From positions 15,670,568 through 15,734,567 of the forward strand of contig CM033400.1 of NCBI GenBank assembly GCA_019426215.1: a DNA stretch of 64,000 bases, read 5' to 3'. The translations under genes were made by a program, and so were the position numbers. A model generated the notes under the pieces. That model saw only the letters and a program-made list of their open reading frames with translations. It searched no databases and was not told the DNA's origin. This document shows, in pieces, positions 34,851 to 47,184 of the stretch (position 1 is the first letter of the stretch; the number at the start of each line of letters is the position of its first letter). This DNA is from Buddleja alternifolia (lineage: Eukaryota > Streptophyta > Magnoliopsida > Lamiales > Scrophulariaceae).

Positions 34851-36443
34851 TGTTAGGTATATGCCCTAGATGCCAATGAGGAAAAATAGATTGTATAGGG
34901 TATCTAATTATGTTGTATGAACTTTTCATTAATAAAATACATTTATTCTTTTGTTCAAATAAATCTTCATGGCATTAGTAAGTATTGAAAAATCAATCCA
35001 TGTGAATCAAGGTTGACTCTTCGCCCTTTATAGAATAAAGGAGTGGCACGGGGAGAGTCTGACACCTGATCACTTAAAAGGGTTCGCAAGTCAAGGAATA
35101 TTAATTGGGCATTAAGATTCAACTTGTATGACACATGCTCTGACAAAGAGTGCCAATCGAACACTATTGGATAGTGAGAGAACATGTCATAGATATACCA
35201 ATGGAATTGATACATTCGAACATGGCTCGTAGTAATTCGATCACATGGGTATTTACTCAGTGGCTGTCAATGACCAGGATTACTGGTCATAATAGTATGT
35301 GTGAGCCTTAGACCTGAGGGATCATGATCAATACTTATATTATTGAATCTGTTACTAGAGTAGTTAGGACCAAATCACCCTTTGGTGGGGCCGACCTCGA
35401 AGTGCGATCCCAATTAGTTAAGTAGCACTTGTGAAGTGATCGCCAAGATGGGATTCACTGTCTTGATAGTAGACGAGAAAGTATCATGTGCAATCATAGC
35501 CAAATGAAATTATAAATCTTTGGCCAAAGCAATGAAACTAACTCATGTAAGATATGGAAGGTAGTTTGGTAATTTCATCTTGTTATGATCTGATGCACAG
35601 TATCAAGTATTGTGAGTTTGACATAAACCATGACTCTCACTTGATCGGAATACGTCAGTGAAGGGCTTATACTCATACTATATTTATGATCCAGAGGTCC
35701 GTAAATGATTTAATCATTTCATACTCAATTAGGGGTACGATGTGAGTCCATGAGACTGGCTAGGTGATACTCAAATCCTTTGGTATCCTCCTATTGCTAA
35801 TCGAGACAAACCTAAAGGGCCGCGCTATAAGAAATAGCAGGATATTTTTTTGTGTAAATAATTTATCTTTTAGAAAGATAAATTAAATAGGACAGATTGA
35901 TTTAATTGGTAAATCAATAATTCAAATATTTACTTAGATTAAGTTATTTGAATTTAATTAATTAATTATATATATATTTGGATTGGATTTGAGTTTAATA
36001 TATATATATATATTAAAAGATGGACTAAGTTGACTGGGCCAACTTAGCCCATCAAAGGCATCCACTGAGGGCCTAGGAGGTGCCCCACTTAGGTTTAGGG
36101 TTTGAGGATTATTTAATCCTCAAACGGACAAGCTAAACCTAACCCTAGATATAATACACAAAAAGAAAAGGATAAATTCTCTTCCCTCACTCTTGCTAGC
36201 CGTCCACCCTCATTCAAAGGAGAATCTCAGGAAGCTTTTGAAGGCTTGTTTCGCGTGAAGCTTTAGAGACAGGAATTCGACAAGAGTATATGTTACGCGA
36301 ATTGCAGATTAACGAATCAATAAGGTATTTGATTTTGTTTAATTTTGTAAAATTTTGAAAATCATCGAACTCACGTTAAAGTGATTTAACTCTAAGAATC
36401 CTTTTTATTTCCACTGCGTTTTTTGTTCCTAGGATTCCTAACA
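34851..36443 (+). mobile_element. C1 3' LTR
   Basis: 1,593 bp, starting tgttaggtatatg after a purine tract and ending cctaaca. It carries the ~0.71 kb block lost from the 5' LTR. A (ta)n tract is near 35,970-36,015. Confidence 0.92.
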
Positions 36444-37529
36444 GAGGCAACCCCAAAAGCCACCACGAGGTGACCCCTTTTTTGAAATAAGTTAGACAAC
36501 AATCCCGACCACGTTAACCCCCACGAGGGATCTATCCTACCTAGTCTACATAAAAGAACACTCCACCAACATGGAAGGCCATAGAAAATAAATTTCACAA
36601 ACCATCATATTATAAACACCAAGAGCAAAGGAGGAGAATGAAGTTACCTTGTTCTTGGTGATTTCTCCCCATGGTTTGTTGAGAGAATATATCCTAGAGA
36701 GAGAATTTCTTCAAAAGTGAATTTTTAAAAGTGAAAAGGTAAATGAGGAAAAGTGTGGAAGTTATTTCCCCACCTTTACATAAGTAGAGTAGACGAGGAG
36801 CTTTTAAAGTCCAAACCCATATCCAACACTGCTTGGGACTAAGCTGTATGGTCGAATAAATTGCTTGTACTCCCGGATATCCTATACAACATACTCGGGA
36901 GTGGGGGGCATTATGAAGTACACCAAATTTTCTATACAACACCTATGATTTTAGGCCGGGTTATCACCCCAGTGTAGTTGGTTCAAATAATATGGTTGCA
37001 CCCACTTGGGTAAAGCCTATTATGAAAAGAGTCCATCCTGGCTAATGGGCTGCAATAATAATTGGGCTAATAAATATGAAATACATATTTATTAGTTTAA
37101 TTTATAATCCAATGGGATGATAGCAAGGCACTAGCCCATGGCCCATATCTAAACCTATAAATACCCCATGAGGGTAACAAAAAATCATTATCTACTCTCC
37201 CCACAAAAGTTTGCTAGAGTGAATACAGCTGGCATCTTTAGAGAGCTACCCCACCATTGAACTACAAAAAGACTTGATCCCATCAAAGTAGGTACGTGCG
37301 TAGCTTGTCTATAGCAAGTGCAGTCTATATATAAACCAAACTAGTGCCTAGTTTGTCATGTGTTGGGTCGGATTTCCTCCCCAAGTGTCCATCACATGAC
37401 ACACTTATATACAAATATTTTGATCCCGCATCAGCTACTTTCTAAAAAATTTTAAACACTTCATAAAAACATTTGGAACCAGTATGACAGCGAACCATAT
37501 TTCATGATGTTAACACCAAAATTTTTATT
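36444..37529. other. Unassigned flank downstream of the ALG13 pseudogene
   Basis: I recognise no gene. 'ccataaataccccatgagg'-like sequence near 37,155-37,180 and a tandem 'agtctatatataaacc' near 37,322 resemble LTR or promoter-type sequence but could not be tied to an element. On the minus strand this is the 3' flank of the ALG13 fragment. Confidence 0.4.
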
Positions 37530-37768
37530 TCACATTCCATTTTTATTAATAAATGGACCTAAAAACCGATTAATAAATTGAGGAATGGGCTTAGCATCAC
37601 CAGGTTGATTAGCTATAAAAGAATGAAGATCTATTGCAGAAATGGCCACATAAAGCGCCCGGGGAGGAGCATAGAACAAATGCTTTCTTTAGCTAGCTTG
37701 CATTGATGGTTGTCTATTAAATCCTCACAACCAGTGGTTTTTCAAGTCGCAATGTCTCAAACATGGTC
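37530..37768 (-). pseudogene. ALG13: ALG13 exon 3, truncated and frameshifted
   Basis: Minus-strand translation across three frames matches the C-terminal half of plant ALG13, the UDP-GlcNAc transferase subunit acting with ALG14 on the cytosolic ER face in N-glycan assembly. Segments in order: MFETLRLEKPLVV, then DLIDNHQCKLAKE, then KHLFYAPPRALYVAISAI and DLHSFIANQPGD..INRFLG, with a stop at 37,532-37,530. Small deletions (~8 bp after LVV, ~10 bp after AKE) shift the frame. The start of the exon, including the Gly-Ser loop before the Phe-Glu-Thr motif and the splice acceptor, is gone: copia LTR sequence begins at about 37,769. Exons 1 and 2 lie 22.6 kb away on the same strand and in the right order. 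Confidence 0.85.
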
Positions 37769-38119
37769 CGTGAAGAAGGAAAGAGTTTACTTCTTCTCCA
37801 AGTCTTGCAGTTGAATAAGAACTCTAGTGCTCCTATTCTATATATATGTGATTGCAAGACTAAAAACCCTAAGTTTTCTTGAGAGGAAAAATTCGAACCC
37901 CCAGCTAGAAAATTAAGAGAAAATTTTCTTGTCATCCTTAAGCCAAAAATCACCTCCTTCCCTTGTTCCAACAAGACATCGTTTTGTTCATGTGTTGAAC
38001 TTAACGATTCGCATATTCCATCCCTTCACATAATCAAGCCAAGGTTTTAGACTTAGATCTATTTCGTTGGCTAGCACCAATAACAAAGTAGGTGGTGACT
38101 TGAACGAGGTGTGGATACA
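37769..38119 (+). mobile_element. C5 5' LTR remnant, left piece
   Basis: Matches 57,130-57,490 (C5 3' LTR) and is 5'-truncated against the ALG13 exon. It is interrupted by G4 at 38,120, and the TSD ataca is its last five bases. Confidence 0.85.
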
Positions 38120-39976
38120 TGATAGGGTGTGAATTTACATGTTTTAGAGCCTCATATTTATTGGATTTATGTTGGTTTATGCATGATTTATACCACATTT
38201 GCGTTTAATTTGTGTGCTTATCGAGTAAAGGTGGAAAATCACTACAATAGAGGAATAACGCACGCAAATACAGAATTTATGCATATTTAGAGTTCGAATT
38301 TGAGGCCGTCTCCTTACACAAAGTTGTTTATCTCTGTGTTAGCTTCACTTTGAAACTTGAATCATCCAAATCGGAGGTCTGGGGAGAGAGTTATGAAGGA
38401 AATACAATTGTTGCGCCGAACTGAGAAGTACATGTGTCAGGATACGCCCCAACGCCCTCCTAGTCATGCCTAGGCGTGGATAGTCCAAATGTTACTCCTT
38501 TTCAGCCTAAATTCCAGCATTATATGATGGGTAGGAATCAATTTTGGCCATAATTCAGCACATGTGTTGAGGGGTTGTCATAAGTGTGTTTCTTGGTAGA
38601 TTTACTTTATGGGCGCCAAATCAGAAACAACCTCCATGTTGAAACGTAATTTTGGTATACTTAGAAACCGAATTGGACAAAGTGTCCTTCTGTAAAGTTG
38701 TAGATCTATGTCATATCTGCACATGGGGACTTGAATCATCCAATGCGGAGATTTGTGGAGAAGGTTATGAGGAAAATACTAAGACTGCGCTGGAAAGCAA
38801 GAAAATGGCAGCATGCATGTGTTTTGTTGAAGTTTTCACATGGTTATGCCTGGTGGAATGCTTAAGGGCCGAAAGTTCAGCATTTTTTAGCTGGTTGGAA
38901 TGTTAAAAGCCAAACTTTAAGCATCACCTTAGGTGGAATTCTCATTGGGGAACTTTAATGGGAATTCTTAATGCATACTTTAGTGGAATTTTGGCTATAA
39001 AGGGAGGGGGAACCCATACTCTTCAGCATTCACTATCAATTTCAGATTCTTGGAGGAGAGAAGGGCAGCCCCTAATCTGATTTCTCCACCATTCATCAGC
39101 ATTCTTCATCACTCTTGGAGGGGAAAACTAGAGGAAGGAAAAGAGCTTGGGGATTGAAGGCTCAACTTCAAGATCCATCATCATTCACCATTTAGGGAGT
39201 TTTTAAGAGCTTTTCATTTCATTTATGTCTATGAATATTCCTCTTATGTCTTTTATGCTTTCAATTATGAACTAAATTCGTAAGACTAGGGCCATGTAAG
39301 GCCAAATTGTGATATATGCTTACAATAGATGATTGTTGAGGTTGTTCTTATATTGTTATGTGATGTGAATTGTGCTTTTGTCTATCTTGCATATACTTGA
39401 TCACTATATGTTAGAATCTTATGCCTAGGTTAATATTTCGGGAGAAAATTGACTTAGGGTGCAAGAAATTCACATCATGACCCGCAACTAATGAGGAATT
39501 GCCCTAGACATAGGTAAAGATTCCCGGGTGAAGTCGTTCGATTCAAATCGAGTGAACTCTAGTACATTAATGCATGTTTAGTGGTTAGATTTTCGGATAG
39601 GGATATTTGGGAAATCACTATCTAAGTATAGGAGTTTATACGCGAGACATCGGTTATTCTCTACTTTAGGAGTTTTCACCATAACAATATAAGAGTAATT
39701 CCACAACAAGAGCCTTTATAAGTATATTTGATCAATTTGGACCTAGCATGTGCCTTAGTCTCCCTTTATAATTGGTTTTAATTCATTTGCATAACCTTGT
39801 TCTTATTGTACACGTTTTTACATTTAAGTTACTTTTATTGTAGTTGTTTTTTTGTATAAAATCATAAACTAGAATTCAAGTTTCCGTGTTTCGACAACCC
39901 GGACTTTTCGTCCACACTTATTACTACACACGACTAGTGCACTTGCTATCATAGCACGTTAGCTTTTAGCGTGTCA
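38120..39976 (+). mobile_element. G4 5' LTR
   Basis: 1,857 bp, TGATAGGG...GTGTCA, followed by the PBS. The open frame at 38,652-38,906 recurs in the 3' LTR and is not a gene. Confidence 0.95.
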
Positions 39977-39982
39977 AGTTTT

Positions 39983-40000
39983 TGGCGCCATTGCCGGGGA
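39983..40000 (+). other. G4 primer-binding site (Asp tRNA)
   Basis: tggcgccattgccgggga has one mismatch to the Athila A PBS and lies six bases after the LTR. Confidence 0.92.
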
Positions 40001-40137
40001 CTTTTTCATTTTAGTTTTTGATTTTTTTTGTTTAAATTTTCATAATTCTTAGTTTTTCGTTTATTTCTAACCTTTCTTTTATTTTATTATTCTAATTTTT
40101 TTTCTTGTGTTTATTTGGTAGGTGTAATTTGTGGTGC

Positions 40138-41359
40138 ATGACCCGCTCTTCTAACGAGCCCCTATACAATTTTGAGCCGGAGATAGAGCGTGTTCTTCGA
40201 TCTAATAGACAAGCTCGAGAAATGGCCGATAATCTAAATCCAAATGGGAATTTTCCCGACATAAATCTTCCGGAAAACAGGGAATGGCTGCAAAATCTTT
40301 TCTAAGCTATGCAACCGGCACCTCCTCAAAGACTTCCATCGGTCCCGGAAAGTCTACCTCCAAGGGTCCACAGCATACTGGGGCCCGTAGTCTTTCCAAA
40401 TTTCTTTGCACCAAATTATCACATTCCGTCACACATCTTTAGCGTGGTGCAAAGCGAACCCTTCTATGGAGAGCCCCATGAATCACCTCATGAGCATTTG
40501 GAGACTTTAGACGATACTCTCATGAATACCCAATTTCATCCACAGGATCTCGATGCAATTCGTCTAAGAGTCTTCCACTTCTCATTAAAGGAAAGGGCGA
40601 CCATGTGGTACAAATCTCTACCACCCCAATCCATCACAACATGGGGACAATTGGTCGAAGCCTTTTTGAGTAAATTCTTTCCCCTCAAAAATCAACGAGC
40701 TAAGGAGCAACATTAAGGAGTTTAAGTAGGGGAATCATGAGTCCTTAGCCGAGGCATGGGCTTGATATAAAAACATGCTCTGAAAATGTCCGGATCACAA
40801 CCTAAGATTGAGCGAGCAAGTATTACGATTCCATGATGGAGTCCGTTCGAGCATCCGAAATAGGCTCAATGCTGGCGCCGGTGGTGATCTCCTTGGGCTC
40901 GATTGCCAAAGTGTGTGGGACAAGATTGAGCAATTAGCCCGGGAAGATGAACTCTATCCCGACGATGAAGAAATCACACCCACTAAAAAGATTGCTTGTG
41001 TTCAAGAGTTGGGCGAAGAAGTTGCTTTGGAAACAATGGTTGGCAATGTAAACTATGTTGGAAATGCCAATCGACCTCAATTGAACTTCCATGTGCCCGA
41101 AAATTTTCCAAGGAGGCCCAATCCGGCACAAAATGCCCATCCCGGCGTCTATCAAGCACCAAGGCCCCCATTCAACAATAACCAAGCTCAAAGGCAAGGT
41201 AATTCTCATATAAAAAGGCAAATAAGACCTCTTACAACCGAAGAGCATCTCGATGAACAAATAAAGAAATCGGATTCAGCAATCAACGAACTCCATACTA
41301 TGATGAAGGATATAATGATGGACATGAAGGATTTAAAGAAACAAATGGGTCAAATGTAA
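40138..41359 (+). pseudogene. gag: G4 gag, broken
   Basis: Starts at MTRSSNEPLYNFEPEIERVL (ATG 40,138), homologous to the G3 gag start. A TAA at 40,303 interrupts it. The core is NFFAPNYHIPSHIF, DLDAIRLRVFHFSLKERATM and TTWGQLVEAFLSKFF. A base missing near 40,693 shifts the frame before the C-terminal part, SEQVLRFHDGVRSSIRNRL, which ends in MKDIMMDMKDLKKQMGQM (coiled-coil-like). As in G3 there is no CCHC knuckle. After the stop at 41,357, SERAPGTLPSDTEKNPKE leads into the protease linker. Confidence 0.88.
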
Positions 41360-41734
41360 AAGGCGATCAGCGAGAGAGCCCCGGGAACTTTACCAAGTGA
41401 CACAGAAAAAAACCCGAAGGAGCAATGCCACGCCATCACCTTAAGAAGTGGCAAACAGGTAGTCAATGATGCTATTCACATTTCCGCGCCCGAGCGCCTC
41501 GATGAGAACGCCCAGGCGCCGGAATCAACCCACAGTGAACGAATGCTTCGCAATTGTGCGCCCGAGCGTCCCGATGATCACGCTCAGGCGCCCGAGACCC
41601 AGCGCCCTGGTGTCGATTGTCGCGCCTAGGCGCCACCTCCTGAACCCTCCACAGCGGGCTCTTCAACTCCAACGCATCCTCCCATCGAGGTCCGTCTGCC
41701 ATTTCCTAATGCACATAGAAAGAAAAAAAAGGAG
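41360..41734 (+). repeat. G4 gag-pol linker rich in GCGCC motifs
   Basis: Between gag and protease. 41,480-41,640 holds repeated gcgcc(c/t)(a/g)ggcgcc-like near-palindromes of the kind also seen in other repeats here. The frame is open in a shifted register, with low-complexity Arg/Pro-rich translation. Confidence 0.55.
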
Positions 41735-43180
41735 ATGGATCCAAGTTTCCTTCGAATCTTAGCAATTCTTCGTGAGGTTAGAATTAATATTCCTTTTATA
41801 GACGCAATTTTACAAATGCCAAATTACGTGAAATGCTTCAAGGATATTTTATCCAACAAACAAAAGTGGGAGGAAAACGAAACGATGTGCCTAACCGAGG
41901 AATGCTCCGCCGTATTGCTTAATAAATTACCAATGAAACTTGAAGACCCTGGGAGTCTCACTATTCCTTGCACGATTGGGCCATTATCCTTCGAAAAAGT
42001 TTTGTGCGACTCGGGAGCTAGCATCAACCTCCTCCCGTACTCTCTTTTCAAAAAGTTGGGCCTTGGTAACCCAAAGCCGACTTCAATGAGCCTCCAACTT
42101 GCCGATAGATCAATCAAGAGACCACGGGAAATAATCGAAGATGTAATCGTTCAAGTCGACAAATTCTACTTTCCGGTTGACTTTGTGGTTCTTGATATGG
42201 AGGAAGATGTTGAGGTACCCCTAATCCTAGGAAGACCATTCCTAGCCACTGGTAAGCCGGTAATCGATATTGCCAATGGTAAGCTAACCTTAAATGTGGG
42301 AGATGAAAAGGTCACCTTTGATGTTTTTAAAGTGCTTAAACACCCATGTGATCCTGACTCATGTTTACGCATCGATGTATTTGATATGTTGATTGATGAG
42401 ACTTTTCAGGCACAAATGGTAGACGACCCATTGGAGACATGTCTTTCCAAATCTATGGATGTCGATTCAGCGAGTGAAGAACAATTGGAAACCATGTTTA
42501 GCGTAGAGAAGCGACCTATTTACCACGTCATTGGAGCTAAAAAATTAGAAAGATCACTTTTGGCTCCTCCTCGCCCTTCTATCGAAGAGGCCCCTATCCT
42601 TAAGCTTAAACCATTACCATTACATTTGAAATATGTATTTTTAAATGATAATGAGACTCTACCTTTAATTGTCTCATCTTCTTTGACAGGAGAACAGGAG
42701 GAGCGACTCATGAGAGTATTGAAGGCCAACAAAAAGGCCTTCGGGTGGAAAATTGCGGATATAAAAGGCATAAGTCCAGCGGTGTGCATGCACAGAATAC
42801 TCATGGAGGAGTCCGCAAAACATACACGCCAACCACAAAGACGGTCAAATCCACAAATACAAGAGGTGGTAAAGAAAAAGGTTATAAAACTACTCGATGC
42901 AGGTATAATCTATCCTATCTCTGATAGTGCATGGGTAAGCCCGACTCAAGTAGTACCCAAGAAGGGCGGAATAACTGTGATAGAAAATGCGAACAATGAA
43001 TTAATCCCTACTCGAATGCTTACCGGGTGGCGTGTGTGTATAGATTATCGCAAGTTAAATGATGCCACTCGTAAGGACCATTTCCCTCTCCCATTCATTG
43101 ACCAAATGCTTGAAAGGTTAGCCGGACATGATTTTTATTGTTTTCTAGATGGGTATTCCGGCTATACCAAATTGCCATAG
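41735..43180 (+). pseudogene. pol: G4 protease and N-terminal half of reverse transcriptase
   Basis: Open for 481 codons. It begins with FLRILAILREVRINIPFI, then the retropepsin-like domain CDSGASINLLPYSLFKKLGL and PLILGRPFLATGKPVIDI. The pre-RT segment LKLKPLPLHLKYVFLNDNE is the same as in A. RT starts AFGWKIADIKGISPAVCMH, with WRVCIDYRKLNDATRKDHFP and DFYCFLDGYSGY. A frameshift near 43,165 moves the rest of RT into another frame starting by 43,165. This is the reference used here to measure what A and G3 have lost. Confidence 0.92.
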
Positions 43181-44367
43181 CCCCCGAGGACCAAGAGAAA
43201 ACAACTTTCACTTGTTCCTATGGCACGTTTGCTTATAGGCGGATGCCGTTTGGATTATGCAATGCCCCGGCCACATTTCAACAATGTATGATGGCGATCT
43301 TTCATGACACGGTTGAAGAATTCCTTGAGATTTTTATGGATGATTTTTCTGTTTTTGGAACCTCATTTAACACATGTCTTGATCATTCGGATCGTGTTCT
43401 AAAACGCTGTGAGGAAACAAATCTTGTTTTGAATTGGGAAAAATGTCATTTTATGGTCCGGGAAGGGATTGTGCTAGGTCACAAAATCTCCCAAAATGGG
43501 ATTGAAGTGGACCAAGACAAGATTGAGGTCATAGAAAAGCTTCCTCCACCTACATCGGTGAAAGCCGTGAAGAGCTTTCTTGGTCATGCCGGCTTCTATA
43601 GGCGATTTATCAAAAAAAATTCCAAAATTGCAAAGCCGTTATCTAACTTGCTTGTCAAAGATGCACCATTCAATTTTGATTCCCTTTGTTTATAGGCCTT
43701 CATGACTCTTAAGGAGCTATTGATATCCGCTCCCATCATGGCACCTCCCGATTGGAGTTTGCCCTTCGAATTGATGTGTGATGCTAGTGACACCGCGGTG
43801 GGTGCGGTCCTTGGCCAAAGGAAGGATAAGGTATTTCAAACCATCTACTATGCCAGTAAGACTTTAAATGATGCACAAATGAATTACGTAACCACGGAAA
43901 AAGAATTACTAGCCATAGTATTTGCATTTGACAAGTTCCATGCTTATCTCATTTTGAATAAAGTAATTGTGTACACTGATCACTCTGCATTAAAATACTT
44001 GCTTGCCAAAAAGGATGCCAAACCTAGACTCATTAGGTGGATTTTACTTCTTCAAGAATTTGACATAGAAATTAAGGATAAGAAAGGAGTTGAAAATGTT
44101 GTTGCCGACCACTTGTCTAGAATAGAGATTCCTAACCTTGAGTGCGTGTTTGAGAAACCTATTTGTGAGGAGTTTCCCGATGAGCAATTGTATGTTATAC
44201 TTCATAATGATGCTCCTTGGTATGCCAATTATGCAAATTATCTTGTCACGGGAGTTCTTTCTCCGGATATCACTTATCATCAAAAGAAGAAATTCTTATT
44301 TGATTTGAAGCGATATTTGTGGGACGAACCATATCTATTTAAGATTTGTGCAGATGGCCTCATTTGA
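43165..44367 (+). pseudogene. pol: G4 RT C-terminal half and RNase H
   Basis: RT continues as QIAIAPEDQEKTTFTCSYGT, AYRRMPFGLCNAPATFQQCM and the catalytic FMDDFSVFG (the Y-to-F form usual in Athila). Thumb and connection follow: KCHFMVREGIVLGHKIS and FLGHAGFYRRFIK. A TAG at 43,693 interrupts it. RNase H starts [20 protein letters not shown], with [32 protein letters not shown] and ADHLSRIE. The frame ends at TGA 44,365, in an Arg-codon position, and integrase follows in the same frame. Confidence 0.92.
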
Positions 44368-45497
44368 CGATGTATCCCCGAGGAGCTAATAGCATCAATT
44401 CTTGCCCATTGTCATGATATGTCGGTAGGTGGTCACTTTGGACCCTCTAAAATAGTGGCTAAAGTGCTTCAATCAGGTTTCTTTTGGCCTACTCTTTCTA
44501 AAGATGCATTCTTGTATGTTCAATCTTGTGATAGGTGTCAACGAACAGGTAACATCTCTAAAAGACACGAAATGCCATTGAATAACATGCTTGAATGTGA
44601 ACTATTTGATGTATGGGGTATTGGTTTTATGGGACCCTTCCCTAGTTCTTGTTCCAATAAGTATATTCTTGTTGCGGTCGACTATGTCTCCAAATGGGTC
44701 GAAGCTGAGGCTTTACCAACTAATGATGCTCGGGTGGTTACTCGATTTTTAAAAAAAGGATTTTCACTCGTTTTGGAACTCCTAGAGCAATCGTTAGTGA
44801 CGGGGGCACCCATTTTTGTAACAAACAATTCGAGCACTTACTGAACAAGTACCGGGTACGGCATAAAATCTCAACCCCATATCATCCTCAAACGAGTGGT
44901 CAAGTGGAGGTGTCGAATCGGGAGATTAAACGCATTCTTGAAAAAACGGTTAACGCATCTAGAAAAGATTGGTCTCTTAAACTAGATGACGCCTTGTGGG
45001 CATATAGAACCGCGTTTAAAACTCCGATTGGCATGTCCCCATATCGCCTTCTCTTTGGAAAAGCATATCACTTACCGGTTGAGCTCGAACATCGCGCTTT
45101 TTGGGCTATTAAATTTCTAAATTTTGATTCTCAACTCGTAGGTACCAAGCGATTACTCCAATTACACGAACTTGAGGAATGGCGCCATCAAGCGTATGAG
45201 AACACCAAGCTTTACAAGGAGCGAACGAAAACATGGCATGATAAGCGTATTATTCCCCAAGAATTTCATGAAGGAAACAAGGTTTTACTATACAATTCTC
45301 GCCTTCGACTTTTTCCCGGGAAGCTCAAGTCAAAATGGTCGGGACCGTTTGTTGTATCTCATGTGTATGCTTCTGGTGCCATTGAACTTATAACAGATAA
45401 TGGACGAACCTTCATGACAAACGCCCAAAGGTTAAAGCATTACATTGGGATTGACGGGTCGAGGGATAAAGTGACCATTCCCCTCCGGGATCTTTAG
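44368..45497 (+). pseudogene. pol: G4 integrase, broken
   Basis: The zinc-binding part gives [17 protein letters not shown] and [19 protein letters not shown] (HHCC). The catalytic core shows [12 protein letters not shown] (first Asp). An A-run near 44,752 shifts the frame, so the second Asp region near 44,798-44,820 is read out of frame. From 44,904 [20 protein letters not shown] carries the Glu. The C-terminal part is [20 protein letters not shown] and [20 protein letters not shown]. No chromodomain is present, as expected for the Athila group. Confidence 0.92.
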
Positions 45498-47184
45498 CGA
45501 TTCTTTATCTCAAGTCGAGCTACCGACTCTAAACTAGCGCTTCTTGGGAGGCAACCCAAGTTTGTAAGTTTTCTTTTCTTTCTGCTTTCGTTTTTGTCTT
45601 GTTTAGTTTGTTTCTTTTTATTGTGTTCAAGCATGCACGTTTGGCATGTATGTTTTTCTTATGCTTGATGGTTTAAAAAGTTGAAGTGTTAGATATGATG
45701 CACATTTGGACCCCACCTTTAGAGATTCTTACTTTACTCGATAAGAGGAGAAACTTTGTAAGGATGCATTGGAAGCTTATGGATGTTCTTCAATATCCTT
45801 GGTTGTAAGTGTTCTTTTACCTTTGTGTATGCTTGTTGTAACAACATTGGGGACAATGTTGGATTTAAGTTTGGGGGTAGAAGAGTATTTATTTTGAATA
45901 TTGAAAATGCAATCCTAATTTTTAACTTGAGTTTGGGGGAAAGTTTGTATGATATCCTGTTTAAATGCTTCTTTATTCCCCAGGAATTTCATATAAAAAA
46001 AAAACTTTTAGTCCTTCCAATTGATGCATTGAAATTAATTAACTTGGAAAAATGGCATGAATTCTTGAAATAAATTGAATTTAATGGAATATATATATAT
46101 ATATATATATCTTTGAAATTGCTCGTGGAGACACTAGACTAGGATTGATTCTTTAGATGATTCACATTGCACAATGAATCGAGGGTAGAGGAGTTGAGAG
46201 GATAACCATCTTGAGACACTTAAGGAGTTTTTCCCGTAAATATTAACTTAGATTTCTCTTAAGGTTATAAGTTAAGTAGTAATTTTATATGCTAAACAAT
46301 GAATTGAAAAGGTTGAATTTTGGTATGACCAAAAGTGGTCAGGCAAATACGTACCGGAGGTGAAAAGTTTCATGCCTACATACTGTACTATTATGCCAAT
46401 TTGAGCTTTGCTCAAGCCAAAAAGAAGTGAATTGGTTAAAAGATCTAGTTTTATTTCGTGGCCTTTGACACTCGAGTGATTAAACCCTTAGGAGTGTCTC
46501 TACACTTAATGCCCCAAAACTATCTAGTTTGGGAGTCATTGGTCTAAAGCTTGCTACATGGGTGTGATAGAAAGCCTAATGGAATAAAACATTGCACATG
46601 ATCTAGCCTTAATGAAGTTTAAATGGAAATTTCATATGAATTGAAAGTTGAATGTTTGAGATAATGAAATTTAAATGGCTATGAGATTTTCTATAATTCT
46701 TATGCTTTGCATTTGATCGAAAGTTGATAGATATGGGATTAATGTCCAAAATTTGGTAAGGATGCCTCTCGACTATAATACCCTAGATTTATTTTTCACT
46801 ACACCCTAGGGAGTCGTTTCAAGTATTGGTGTCACATGAGCAAAAGTAGTTGATAGGTATATATATATATATATATATTTGTGAACTTTAAAAGGTTGAT
46901 TTTATGCCATTCATTCTTGTTGATCATATTGAGATGTGTTGATTTGGTTGGGATTGAAAATTTGTTAGATTTTGTGGGTATATCGTATGCAAACCCTCAC
47001 GAGACTATAACTCGTCCTTTGAGGTAACTCAAGGGTTTAAAGACTTGTTGCACCCGCTAAGTGCAATCGTTTACTCCACGAAAGCGAGTTAGTTAGTTGT
47101 TTTGTTTTCTCCCATTGAATGATGTTGATCTTGTCTTATAGCTCTCATTGCTCGAGGACGATCAATGGGTAAGTTTGGGGGTGT
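45498..47184 (+). other. G4 3' non-coding region and PPT
   Basis: Hairpin cttgggaggcaacccaag at 45,543-45,560, preceded by a smaller one (aagtcg...cgact). A 96-codon open frame at 45,783-46,073 has no domain. (ta)n tracts occur near 46,090 and 46,860. The conserved Athila block lies at 46,969-47,090. The PPT aagtttgggggtgt abuts the 3' LTR. I find no env-like frame. Confidence 0.75.

Larger units (their letters stand above)
795..36443 (+). mobile_element. C1: old Ty1/copia retrotransposon, split by nested insertions
   Basis: A plus-strand copia element reconstructed from its parts: 5' LTR remnant, PBS 994, leader to 3,707, gag and integrase 3,708-5,951, RT 23,731-24,599, RT end and RNase H 34,043-34,829, PPT 34,841, 3' LTR 34,851-36,443. 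Coding sequence continues across both gaps when the inserted element and one TSD copy are ignored: C2 at 5,952-23,730 (TSD agagt) and G3 at 24,600-34,037 (TSD taaag/taaat). Many stops and frameshifts make it a dead element, and it is the oldest layer here. Its own TSD cannot be checked because the LTR start is gone. Confidence 0.9.

Noticed and set aside
36444..37529. LTR or promoter of another element between C1 and the ALG13 exon
   Set aside because: Some LTR-like phrases but no paired LTR, PBS, PPT or TSD found in the window.
45783..46073. 96-codon frame after G4 integrase as an env-like gene
   Set aside because: Too short, no signal peptide or convincing membrane segments, and lies in the usual Athila non-coding spacer.
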